Assembly (NCBI GenBank): GCA_022560365.1
Contig: JADFTG010000041.1
Span: forward strand, 1 to 8,215
Direction: 5' to 3'
DNA from: Chloroflexota bacterium
GTDB lineage: Bacteria; Chloroflexota; Dehalococcoidia; SM23-28-2; RBG-16-64-32
Length of the DNA stretch: 8,215 nt
Below, piece after piece: positions 1 to 7,879 of this stretch. Both the position numbers and the translations under genes were made by a program. The notes beneath the pieces were generated by a model. It was not told the DNA's origin. It ran no database searches and saw nothing but the letters and a program-made list of their open reading frames with translations. Within the stretch, counting starts at the first letter, position 1. Each line of letters opens with the position of its first letter.

Positions 1-1650
<1,650 letters not shown>

Positions 1651-1671
1651 CCTCGCTCATCCGTCGTGCGA

Positions 1672-1715
1672 CCTCCGCAAATGGACCCGGTCAATGAGAG
1701 TCCGGCCCGCGGAGG
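1672..1715 (+). other. Candidate imperfect stem-loop between thrS and the small gene
   Basis: A 7-base inverted repeat, CCTCCGC (1672-1678) and GCGGAGG (1709-1715), encloses an inner 4-base pair GGAC (1683-1686) with GTCC (1700-1703). There is no following T tract, so it is not a classical intrinsic terminator. It lies just after the thrS stop and could be an RNA-processing or 3'-end structure, or chance pairing in GC-rich DNA. The rest of this 111-base gap holds nothing I recognise. Confidence 0.3.
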
Positions 1716-1761
1716 AGCCTATCTGCTGGCCATCGCCCTGTAGGAACGTTACCTTCATTGA

Positions 1762-1962
1762 GTGAGCGACGAGAACGCCGGCCTTTGCGCAGACTGCGCT
1801 TTCGCGCACGTCGTTGAGACGGCCCGCGGCAGCCGCTTCTATCGCTGCCGCCGCTCGGAGACCGACGAGCGCTTTCGCCGCTATCCGCAACTGCCGGTCC
1901 TGACCTGCGATGGATACGAACGAAAGGCGCCCGAACCGGGCGATCAAGCGTCCAAGTCTTAA
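1762..1962 (+). CDS. Small four-cysteine protein of unknown function
   Basis: A 66-residue hypothetical protein. Four cysteines lie at positions 9, 12, 29 and 49 in a CxxC...C...C layout, which could bind a metal (inference). The stretches ARGSRFYRC and RYPQLPVLTCDGYE resemble a widespread family of short uncharacterised bacterial proteins that I recognise by pattern but cannot name. There is no signal peptide or membrane segment, so it is probably cytoplasmic. The GTG at 1762 is the only sensible start: an in-frame TGA lies directly before it at 1759-1761. The nearest Shine-Dalgarno-like bases (AGGAA, 1742-1746) are rather far away, so initiation may be weak or coupled to upstream translation. 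It sits in the same orientation between thrS and infC, a pair usually adjacent in the classical arrangement. A role linked to translation is only a guess from position. Confidence 0.68.
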   Translation: MSDENAGLCADCAFAHVVETARGSRFYRCRRSETDERFRRYPQLPVLTCDGYERKAPEPGDQASKS

Positions 1963-1985
1963 CGAAAATCGGCCTCGGTTATCGT

Positions 1986-2013
1986 TTGATGGCGCTATGA
2001 GATGTGCTATGCT
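1986..2013 (+). promoter_or_regulatory. Predicted sigma70-type promoter for infC-rpmI-rplT
   Basis: A -35-like TTGATG (1986-1991) is followed after 16 bases by TATGCT (2008-2013), which is preceded by TGC as in an extended -10. The start of transcription would fall near 2020, giving a leader of about 35 bases before infC. The region is visibly more AT-rich than the flanking genes. The -10 is identical to that of the promoter near 7902. Predicted from sequence only; the -35 matches consensus at four of six positions. Confidence 0.5.
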
Positions 2014-2040
2014 CTTCCAACAGTGGCGCAGTGTATCTAT

Positions 2041-2058
2041 AAGGGGAACTAACCCATC
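2041..2058 (+). promoter_or_regulatory. Ribosome binding site and ATC start of infC
   Basis: AAGGGG (2041-2046) is a good Shine-Dalgarno. It is followed by nine bases and then ATC at 2056-2058. The in-frame stop TAA at 2050-2052 lies only one codon upstream of this ATC, so the start cannot be further upstream than 2053. The site decides the start of infC. Confidence 0.8.
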
Positions 2059-2805
2059 GCCCGCGAGCTTCGTATCAACGAGCGCATACGCGCACGCGAG
2101 GTACGCGTCATCGGGACAGGCAGCGAGAACTACGGAATAATCCCGTTCGCTGAAGCAATGTCCCGGGCCCAAGAAGCCGGTCTCGATCTCGTAGAGGTCG
2201 ACGCCAACGGCCAGCCGCCCGTCTGCCGCATCCTGGACTACGGCAAGTTCAAGTACGAGCAGGCGAAGCGGGAACGGGACGCCCGCAAGCACCAGCGCGG
2301 AACGATGATCCACGAGGTGCGCCTGCGGCCACGGACCGGCCAGCACGACATCGATCTCAAGGTCAGGATCGCCACCAGGCTCCTGGCCGCGGGGGACAAG
2401 GTGAAGCTCTCGGTGATGTTCCGGGGACGCGAGATTTCGCACCCTGAAGTCGGCCGGGAAGTGCTGAACAAGGCGATAAGCGGCCTCGGGGACGCGGCGG
2501 GCATCGAGAAGCCTCCAGGGATGGAGGGCCGGTTCCTGACCGTGATCCTGACACCGACGGCCAAGAAGCCGGCGGTGAAGGACGGGGCTAAAGCAAAGAC
2601 CGCCGACAAAGCCGCCAGCGACGGCAAGAAGGCGATCAAGGCTGAGAAGGCGGCCGGAGCCAAGGCAGCGCCCGCCGGTGACGACAAGAAGACGCCAGCG
2701 ACGGCGGAGAAGGCGATCGAGGCCAAGGCGGCACCCGCCGGGGACGGCGATGCTCCTGCCGCCAAGGAGGCGGCGGCGGCCACCGCAAAGAAGGACGAGG
2801 CATAG
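2056..2805 (+). CDS. infC: Translation initiation factor IF-3 with non-canonical ATC start and long Ala/Lys tail
   Basis: IF3 binds the 30S subunit, prevents premature 50S joining and checks the start codon and initiator tRNA. Read from ATC 2056 the protein is 249 residues. The N-terminal domain begins ELRINERIRAREVRVIG and continues through AGLDLVEVDANGQPPVCRI to the linker DYGKFKYEQAKRERDARKH; the C-terminal domain runs to about residue 168 (LTVILTPTAKK). The first ATG in frame (2158) would delete about 34 residues, including the conserved INERIRAREVRVI, and no ATG, GTG or TTG lies between the upstream stop at 2050 and 2158. infC of E. coli starts with the rare AUU and is autoregulated by IF3, which discriminates against such codons; an ATC start here implies similar feedback (inference). 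The tail, about residues 170-249, is Ala/Lys-rich, low-complexity and absent from typical IF3 of about 170-180 residues. rpmI starts two bases after the stop. Confidence 0.96.
   Translation: MARELRINERIRAREVRVIGTGSENYGIIPFAEAMSRAQEAGLDLVEVDANGQPPVCRILDYGKFKYEQAKRERDARKHQRGTMIHEVRLRPRTGQHDIDLKVRIATRLLAAGDKVKLSVMFRGREISHPEVGREVLNKAISGLGDAAGIEKPPGMEGRFLTVILTPTAKKPAVKDGAKAKTADKAASDGKKAIKAEKAAGAKAAPAGDDKKTPATAEKAIEAKAAPAGDGDAPAAKEAAAATAKKDEA
2641..2766 (+). repeat. 63-base tandem duplication inside the infC tail
   Basis: Two in-frame copies, 2641-2703 and 2704-2766, encode 21-residue units (IF3 residues 196-216 and 217-237). Each begins AEKA and shares AKAAPAGD; 13 of 21 residues agree by eye. 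It looks like an old in-frame duplication within the disordered tail. Biased Ala/Lys composition alone could produce part of the similarity. Confidence 0.65.
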
Positions 2806-2807
2806 AA

Positions 2808-3014
2808 GTGACAAAGAAATACAAGATGAAGACCCACTCCGGCGCCAAGGCCCGGATCTACGTGACCGGCAACGGCAAGTTCCTGCGCCGCAAGATCGGC
2901 ATCAACAACTTCCGCCGCAAGAAGCGCGGCGAGACCCTGCGGGACATCTCTGGTAAGCTTCCGGTAGCGAAGGGCGACGCCCAGCGACTCAAGAAGCTAA
3001 TGCCGTACGCCTGA
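2808..3014 (+). CDS. rpmI: 50S ribosomal protein L35
   Basis: Small basic protein of the large ribosomal subunit, 68 residues, close to the family's usual 64-66. The N-terminal KYKMKTHSGAKAR and the basic stretch GKFLRRKIGINNFRRKKRG are characteristic. GTG 2808 is preferred over the in-frame ATG 2826 because the family normally has residues before KMKTH, and because GGACGAGG near the end of infC (2793-2800) gives a Shine-Dalgarno seven bases before the GTG. The start lies two bases after the infC stop, so the two are probably translationally coupled. L35 sits between IF3 and L20, as in most bacteria. Confidence 0.95.
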   Translation: MTKKYKMKTHSGAKARIYVTGNGKFLRRKIGINNFRRKKRGETLRDISGKLPVAKGDAQRLKKLMPYA

Positions 3015-3035
3015 TCTCAAGGAGACTTCCAGCAG

Positions 3036-3401
3036 ATGACACGAGCACGAGGTGGAGGCGTAACACGTCGCCGCCACAAGAAGATCATCAAGATGGCGAA
3101 GGGCCACCGCGGCCTCAGCCATAAGATATTCAAGCAGGCCAACGAGTCGGTCATGCACGCGCTTCGCTACGCCTACCAGCACCGGCGCGACCGCAAGGGT
3201 GACTTCCGGCGGCTGTGGATCCAGCGCATCAACGCCGCCGCCCGCCAGCACGGCCTCACCTACTCGAAGCTGATTCACGGCCTCGCCAAGGCCGGCGTCG
3301 AGGTAGACCGCAAGGTCCTTGCCGATCTGGCCGTTCGGGACGACGCAGCCTTCGCAGCCGTCGCCGAAAAGGCAAAGACGGCCGCTGCCGCTGCTGCCTA
3401 G
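3036..3401 (+). CDS. rplT: 50S ribosomal protein L20
   Basis: Early-assembly 23S rRNA-binding protein, 121 residues against the usual 117-120. The basic N-terminal arm ([16 protein letters not shown]) is followed by the globular part with [18 protein letters not shown] and [18 protein letters not shown], both diagnostic. AAGGAG (3019-3024) lies 11 bases before the ATG. The C-terminus ends in a short Ala-rich tail (residues 110-121), reminiscent of the IF3 tail. In several bacteria L20 represses this operon by binding its mRNA; no recognisable leader structure for that is visible upstream of infC. The stop TAG is separated by one base from the pheT stop on the other strand. Confidence 0.98.
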   Translation: MTRARGGGVTRRRHKKIIKMAKGHRGLSHKIFKQANESVMHALRYAYQHRRDRKGDFRRLWIQRINAAARQHGLTYSKLIHGLAKAGVEVDRKVLADLAVRDDAAFAAVAEKAKTAAAAAA

Positions 3402-3408
3402 CCTAGGC
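3396..3408. other. Palindrome holding both stop codons of convergent rplT and pheT
   Basis: GCCTA (3396-3400) and TAGGC (3404-3408) form a perfect 5-base inverted repeat around GCC. The rplT stop TAG (3399-3401) and the pheT stop (complement of 3403-3405) both lie in it. The stem is too short, and lacks a T tract, to be called a terminator; any terminator for either operon must lie within the opposing gene. Confidence 0.45.
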
Positions 3409-5805
3409 GCGCAGCTCGGCGTCTAGCTCGCGCTGCAGACGCTCAACAATCCGCCCGCGCTCTTTCGCCACTTCAGCGTCACTCAGGGTCTTCCCCTCGG
3501 CCTGGTACGAGATCGCGAAGGCGAGTGACTTCTTCCCGGCCGCTATCGGGTCTCCACTGTAGACATCGAACACCGACACGTTGGCCACCAGGTTCGACGC
3601 CCGGATCAACTCCAGCACGCGGCCCGCGGGAACGTCCTCACCAACGACGATCGCCAGATCCTCCTCCACCGCCGGATAAGGCGACACCGGCTGGAAGTGG
3701 ACGATCTCGCTGACGTGAGGCAAGAGCGCGTCGAGATTGACTTCGAACATCGCGACCTCACGGCCGATGTCGAAGCGTTCGACCACCTGTGGATGGACCT
3801 CGCCGATGAGGCCGACGCGGTCACCGCCCACGAAGACCTCGGCGGTGCGGCCGGGAAGGTACGCGGACTCCTTCGCCTCACGATAGTCCGCAGTCATGCG
3901 AAGAGCCGAGAAGACGTGGTCGAGTCGCGACTTCGCGGCGTAGAAGCCGGCCGGCTCGCCGGTCGGCCGGCCCCAGCGGTCGGGCTCCCGGCCCGAGACG
4001 ACGCCAAACGCCATTTCGACTTCGTCGGGCAGATCGTCCTCGCGCGGCAGGTAGACGCACGCCATCTCGAAGAGGCTTATCAGCGACTGGTCGCCCCGCA
4101 GGTTTGAGGCGAGCGTGTCGAGCAGCGCGTGGCGGAGTGTCGTGCGCGCGTACTCCCATTGCCGGCTCAGCGGATTGGAGACGCGCAGAGGCGGCGCAAC
4201 CGCCAGTTCCTCCTTCGGCAGCACCTTCTGCAACGACTCAAGGTCCGTCAGCGAATACGTGATGATCTCCTGCATCCCGGCGTCGGCCAGCGCGTCGCGA
4301 ACCCGTTCGCGCAGATCGCGGCGCGGCTGCGGCACGAGCTCCGGGATTTCACCGCGGAGCTGGCTCGTCGGCAGCTGATCGTAGCCCTCGATGCGCGCGA
4401 TCTCCTCAATCACATCGTCTGCGATGCTGACGTCAGTGCGCCAGTACGGCACGCGCACGACGAAACGGTCCGGCGGCATCCAGCGCGCGCCGAAGCCGAG
4501 GGCCGTGAGTATCTCGCGGACGCGAGCCGTCGATGGCTCCATGCCCAGCACGCGGACGAGGCGCTCCATGGTCACAGTCACGCGCCCTTCCTTCGCCTTT
4601 CCGGGGTGCACGTCGATGACGCCCTTCGCCGCTCTGCCGCCCGCGTGTTCGACCATCAGCTTGACGGCCCGTGCGGCGGCGATCGGCGGCAGGTGCTGGC
4701 TCAAGCCCTTCTCGAACCGCGTCGAGGCGTCCGTTCGCACCTTCAGCGCCTGGCTCGTGCGGCGGATGTTGGGGCCGTTGAAGTTCGCCGCCTCCAGCAG
4801 CACCGTCTTCGTTTCCTTGGTCACCTCGCTGTCGAAGCCACCCATCACGCCAGCGACGGCGACCGAGCGCTCGGCGTCCGCGATCAGCAGCATCTCGTTC
4901 GTGAGTGTGTGCTTGCTACCGTCGATCAGCTCCATCTTCTCGCCAGCCTCAGCACGGCGGACGATAATGTGGTGCTTGGCCAGCCGGTCGTAGTCGAAAG
5001 CGTGCAGCGGCTGGCCCGTCTCTAGCATCACGTAGTTAGTTATGTCGACTATGTTGTTGATCGGGCGCAGGCCCGCAGCCGTAAGACGCTCTTGCATCCA
5101 GTCCGGCGATGGGCCGATTTTCACATCGTCGATGATGGCGCCGACATATCGCGGGCAGAGGTCCGGGTCGGCGATGGACACCTTCGCGCGCCCCTTCGCC
5201 GCGGCGCCCTTCTCCTCGTACTGGATAGACGGGTCGCGCACCTTCTGCCCCGTCAGCGCCGCCACCTCCCGCGCAATCCCAAGCATGGAGAAGAGATCGG
5301 GCCGGTTCGGCGTCAGGTCAAAGTCGAACACCGTGTCGCCGAGCACGTCCGCCAGCGGCGCACCGGTGGGCGCCTCCGGCGAAAGAACGAGAATCCCCTC
5401 GTGCGCCTCACCCAGCCCCAGCTCTTTCTCCGAGCAAACCATGCCCTGGGACTCGACGCCGCGGATCTTCGCCTTACGCAGGACCGTTGGCTCGCCGCTG
5501 TGGCCATCGATCAGGCGCGCACCAACCGCGGCGTAGGCGATCTTCTGGCCAACGGCAATGTTCGGCGCGCCACACACAACCTGGCGCTGCTCACCACCGC
5601 CGATATCGACCGTCGGCAACGTGAGACGGTCGGCGTTCGGGTGCTTGTCCAGCTTCACGACCTCACCGACGACGATGTTCTGCCAATCGCCCGCGCTGAT
5701 GATCTCGCCGACCTCGACTCCGGCCGTCGTCAGGCGACGGGCCAGCTCCTCCGGGTCGAGGACAAGATCAACGTATTCGGACAACCACCGCAGTGGTACT
5801 CGCAA
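3403..5805 (-). CDS. pheT: Phenylalanyl-tRNA synthetase beta subunit
   Basis: Beta subunit of the alpha2-beta2 enzyme that charges tRNA-Phe; it recognises tRNA and edits Tyr-tRNA-Phe. Length is 800 residues, normal for the long bacterial form. Domains in order: N-terminal RVPLRWLSEYVDL; an OB-fold tRNA-binding domain at about 40-150 (VGEVVKLDKHPNADRL to GMVCSEKELGLG); the B3/B4 editing region at about 210-385; B5 at about 408-480, containing VPYWRTDVSIADDVIEEIARIEGYD; the catalytic-like core domain with NPLSRQWEYARTTLRHALL; and the C-terminal FDX-ACB anticodon-binding domain at about 703-800, starting HFQPVSPYPAVEEDLAI. The start is TTG at 5805, chosen because it restores the family N-terminus; AGGAGG lies on the minus strand at 5815-5810. 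Nine bases separate it from the pheS stop, so co-transcription and coupling are likely. Confidence 0.98.
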   Translation of the reverse strand: MRVPLRWLSEYVDLVLDPEELARRLTTAGVEVGEIISAGDWQNIVVGEVVKLDKHPNADRLTLPTVDIGGGEQRQVVCGAPNIAVGQKIAYAAVGARLIDGHSGEPTVLRKAKIRGVESQGMVCSEKELGLGEAHEGILVLSPEAPTGAPLADVLGDTVFDFDLTPNRPDLFSMLGIAREVAALTGQKVRDPSIQYEEKGAAAKGRAKVSIADPDLCPRYVGAIIDDVKIGPSPDWMQERLTAAGLRPINNIVDITNYVMLETGQPLHAFDYDRLAKHHIIVRRAEAGEKMELIDGSKHTLTNEMLLIADAERSVAVAGVMGGFDSEVTKETKTVLLEAANFNGPNIRRTSQALKVRTDASTRFEKGLSQHLPPIAAARAVKLMVEHAGGRAAKGVIDVHPGKAKEGRVTVTMERLVRVLGMEPSTARVREILTALGFGARWMPPDRFVVRVPYWRTDVSIADDVIEEIARIEGYDQLPTSQLRGEIPELVPQPRRDLRERVRDALADAGMQEIITYSLTDLESLQKVLPKEELAVAPPLRVSNPLSRQWEYARTTLRHALLDTLASNLRGDQSLISLFEMACVYLPREDDLPDEVEMAFGVVSGREPDRWGRPTGEPAGFYAAKSRLDHVFSALRMTADYREAKESAYLPGRTAEVFVGGDRVGLIGEVHPQVVERFDIGREVAMFEVNLDALLPHVSEIVHFQPVSPYPAVEEDLAIVVGEDVPAGRVLELIRASNLVANVSVFDVYSGDPIAAGKKSLAFAISYQAEGKTLSDAEVAKERGRIVERLQRELDAELRA

Positions 5806-5814
5806 AGGGCCTCC

Positions 5815-6858
5815 TCAGAACTGTCTCAGAAATCGCAGGTCGTTGCTGTAGAAGTGGCGGATATCGTCCACGCCGTAGCGCAGCATCGCGATCCGCTCGA
5901 CGCCCATCCCGAACGCGAAGCCAGTGTAGCGCTCCGGGTCGTAACCGGCATTGGCGAGTATTTCCGGATGCACCATGCCCGCGCCGAGGATCTCGATCCA
6001 GCCGCTGTGATGACAGGTACGGCAGCCGTCGCCGCGGCAGATGAAGCAGTCGATGCGGCACTCCATACCGGGCTCGACGAACGGGAAGTAGTCGCAACGG
6101 AAGCCCACCTTGCGGTCCCGGCCGAACATCTGGCGGGCGAACTCAGCGAGCGTGCCCTTGAGGTCGGCCAGGCTGATGCCCTCGTCCACGGCGAGGCCCT
6201 CGACCTGCGTCAGCATCCATTCGTGCGTGGCGTCGGTGGCCTCGAAACGGTAGCACTTGCCGGGAACGATGATACGGATCGGCGGTTCGCGTTGTTCCAT
6301 CACGCGGATCTGGTTGGGCGACGTATGCGTGCGCATCAGCATCGGGCGGCGGCCGTCCTTCTCGTAGTCGATCCAGAGCGTGTCCCACATGTCGCGAGCC
6401 GGATGGTCCTGCGGGATGCGCAGCGCCTCGAAGTTATAGCGGTCCCACTCGATCTCGGGCCCTTCCGCCACCTGGAACCCCATGCCGGAGAGCGAGGCGA
6501 CGATGTCCCGCATCGTCTGCGTGATCGGGTGCAGCCGGCCCCTGGGGAGCGGCGGCCCCGGCAGCGTAACGTCGCGGCGCTCGCCCACGATGACCTGCTC
6601 GACGCGCGCCTCTTCGACAGCGTGGCGGCGCGCCTCGTGTGCCTCCTCCAACCGTTCCTTCAGCTCGTTGGCCGCACGGCCAACAGTGCGCCGCTCTTCA
6701 ATCGAGAGCGACGAGAGGCCGCGGAGGAGGCCGGTCAGGCGGCCCTTGCGACCCAGATAACCGACACGCCACTCCTCAAGCGCAGCGATGTCAGACGCAG
6801 CGTCGAGGTCTTTGAGCGCGGCTGCTTCGAGTTGCTGGATGTCGGTGTCAGATGCCAT
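5815..6858 (-). CDS. pheS: Phenylalanyl-tRNA synthetase alpha subunit
   Basis: Catalytic class II subunit that activates phenylalanine and, with PheT, charges tRNA-Phe. Read from ATG 6858 it has 347 residues, the normal size. Residues 1 to about 105 form the predicted N-terminal coiled-coil tRNA-binding arm. The catalytic domain begins at HPITQTMRDIV (His 110); motif 2 lies around residues 200-222 (CYRFEATDATHEWM, then QVEGL) and motif 3 at about 313-332 (GFAFGMGVERIAML). A cysteine cluster, C267, C271, C274, C279 and C282 (CFICRGDGCRTC), probably binds zinc; similar clusters occur in PheS of many bacteria. The reading frame extends upstream to 6981, but those residues are low-quality sequence overlapping the reductase gene, so ATG 6858 is preferred. 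No clear Shine-Dalgarno precedes it; the reductase stop lies 13 bases upstream, so coupling is plausible. Confidence 0.97.
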   Translation of the reverse strand: MASDTDIQQLEAAALKDLDAASDIAALEEWRVGYLGRKGRLTGLLRGLSSLSIEERRTVGRAANELKERLEEAHEARRHAVEEARVEQVIVGERRDVTLPGPPLPRGRLHPITQTMRDIVASLSGMGFQVAEGPEIEWDRYNFEALRIPQDHPARDMWDTLWIDYEKDGRRPMLMRTHTSPNQIRVMEQREPPIRIIVPGKCYRFEATDATHEWMLTQVEGLAVDEGISLADLKGTLAEFARQMFGRDRKVGFRCDYFPFVEPGMECRIDCFICRGDGCRTCHHSGWIEILGAGMVHPEILANAGYDPERYTGFAFGMGVERIAMLRYGVDDIRHFYSNDLRFLRQF

Positions 6859-6871
6859 GGCCGGACTGTTA

Positions 6872-7837
6872 TCAGTTCGCCGCCCAGGCGCTTGCCTGGT
6901 CCAACGCTCGTACTTCGTCGGCGGACAGTGACAGGTCGCCCGCCGGCAGCAGGTCGGCGAGCTGCTCCGTGCTGTTGGCACCGATGATCGGTGCGACTAT
7001 CGCCGACCGCGTCAGCGACCACGCCAGCGCCACCGCGGCGATCGTCGTCTGCCTCGCCGAGGCCGTCTCCTGGAGCGCCTCGATGACGGCGAAGCCGTCG
7101 TCTGTGAGGAAACGCTTTACCCCACCGGCACGCTGGCTGTCGGGGAGCGGCTCACCGCGGCGATACTTGCCGGTGAGGAAGCCGCCCTCCAGCGGGCTGT
7201 ACGGGATCACGGCGATACCGTTCTCCTCGCAGAACGCCGCCTTGTGGGCCTCGTACTCCTTGCGCCAGACGAGGTTATGGTGGGGCTGCAAGGAGATGAC
7301 GCTCGGCAGGCCGTTCTCGGCTGCCAGCCGCAACGCCTCGGACATGTGCTCCGTCGGCGAGTTCGAGAGACCCACGTAGCGCACCTTGCCCGACTTCACG
7401 AGCTCCCCGAAGACCGTCAGCGTCTCCTCGAGAGGCGTGTCATCGTCCGGCCAGTGCGTCTGGTAGAGGTCGATCGTCTCGATCTGGAGGCGGCGCAGGC
7501 TGTCCTCGACCGCACGCTCGATGTGTGCGCGGCCCAGACCTTCACCGTCCGGGCCTTCCCACATCTGACCGCGCAACTTCGTCGCTACTACCAGATCGCC
7601 ACGGTTGCCGCGCTCCTTCATCCAGCGGCCGATGATCTCTTCCGAGACGCCGCCGGGGTTGCCGGGCGACCAGCGGCTGTAGATGTCAGCGGTGTCGATA
7701 AAGTTGCCACCTGCCTCAACATAGCCGTTGAGGACCGCCACCGAAGCCGCCTCGTCGGCCGTCCAGCCGAACTGCATCGTGCCGAGACACAGGTTCGTGA
7801 CTTCAAGGTCCGTGGAGCCGAAGGAAGTTGTCTTCAT
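6872..7837 (-). CDS. Aldo/keto reductase, NADP(H)-dependent type
   Basis: A 321-residue soluble (beta/alpha)8-barrel oxidoreductase that reduces aldehydes or ketones with a nicotinamide cofactor; the substrate cannot be told. The full catalytic tetrad is visible: Asp 48 and Tyr 53 (FIDTADIYS), Lys 87 (VVATKLRG) and His 128 (YQTHWPD). Other family motifs are VRYVGLSNS, VIPYSPLEGGFLTGKY and the cofactor-binding PIIGANSTEQL near the C-terminus. The ATG at 7837 begins MKTTSFGSTDLEVTNLCLGT, the expected first strand. No Shine-Dalgarno is visible in the ten bases before it. It is the first gene of an apparent minus-strand transcript with pheS and pheT (13-base gap to pheS). Its association with pheST looks positional rather than functional. 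Confidence 0.95.
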   Translation of the reverse strand: MKTTSFGSTDLEVTNLCLGTMQFGWTADEAASVAVLNGYVEAGGNFIDTADIYSRWSPGNPGGVSEEIIGRWMKERGNRGDLVVATKLRGQMWEGPDGEGLGRAHIERAVEDSLRRLQIETIDLYQTHWPDDDTPLEETLTVFGELVKSGKVRYVGLSNSPTEHMSEALRLAAENGLPSVISLQPHHNLVWRKEYEAHKAAFCEENGIAVIPYSPLEGGFLTGKYRRGEPLPDSQRAGGVKRFLTDDGFAVIEALQETASARQTTIAAVALAWSLTRSAIVAPIIGANSTEQLADLLPAGDLSLSADEVRALDQASAWAAN

Positions 7838-7843
7838 GGGGAC

Positions 7844-7849
7844 AGACTA
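7844..7849 (-). promoter_or_regulatory. Weak -10-like hexamer for the reductase-pheS-pheT transcript
   Basis: On the minus strand TAGTCT ends six bases before the reductase ATG. If functional, transcription would start at or next to the ATG and the mRNA would be leaderless, which would fit the missing Shine-Dalgarno. The -35 region (TGTACG, about 18 bases upstream) is poor, so this is speculative. Confidence 0.2.
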
Positions 7850-7879
7850 GCAGCGTCCGGCGGCCTGCGTACAGACGTG

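Noticed and set aside
1963..2055. T-box, riboswitch or large L20 leader upstream of infC
   Set aside because: The 93-base gap shows promoter-like hexamers and a Shine-Dalgarno, but no T-box core or extended stem-loops that I could find by eye.
2158..2160. ATG as the infC start
   Set aside because: It would remove about a third of the IF3 N-terminal domain and has no Shine-Dalgarno at suitable distance, while ATC 2056 has both support and the conserved sequence.
1657..2814. Minus-strand open frame of about 385 codons
   Set aside because: It is antisense to the small Cys gene and infC; composition mirrors the repetitive infC tail and nothing in it resembles a protein family.
2826..2828. ATG as the rpmI start
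   Set aside because: L35 proteins normally have a few residues before KMKTH, and GTG 2808 has a better-placed Shine-Dalgarno.
3380..3430. Bidirectional intrinsic terminator between rplT and pheT
   Set aside because: Only a 5-base stem with a 3-base loop and no T tract on either side.
4129..5025. Plus-strand open frame of about 300 codons
   Set aside because: Shadow of pheT; Arg/His/Leu-rich with no motif.
6859..6981. Upstream extension of pheS to an ATG at 6981
   Set aside because: The added residues are unlike PheS and overlap the reductase C-terminus, which has a well-conserved cofactor motif in its own frame.
5092..6987. Plus-strand open frame of about 630 codons
   Set aside because: It lies antisense to pheT and pheS, both unambiguous. 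Its translation is rich in Arg, Asp, Val, Ala and His with no recognisable domain, typical of a GC-rich shadow frame.
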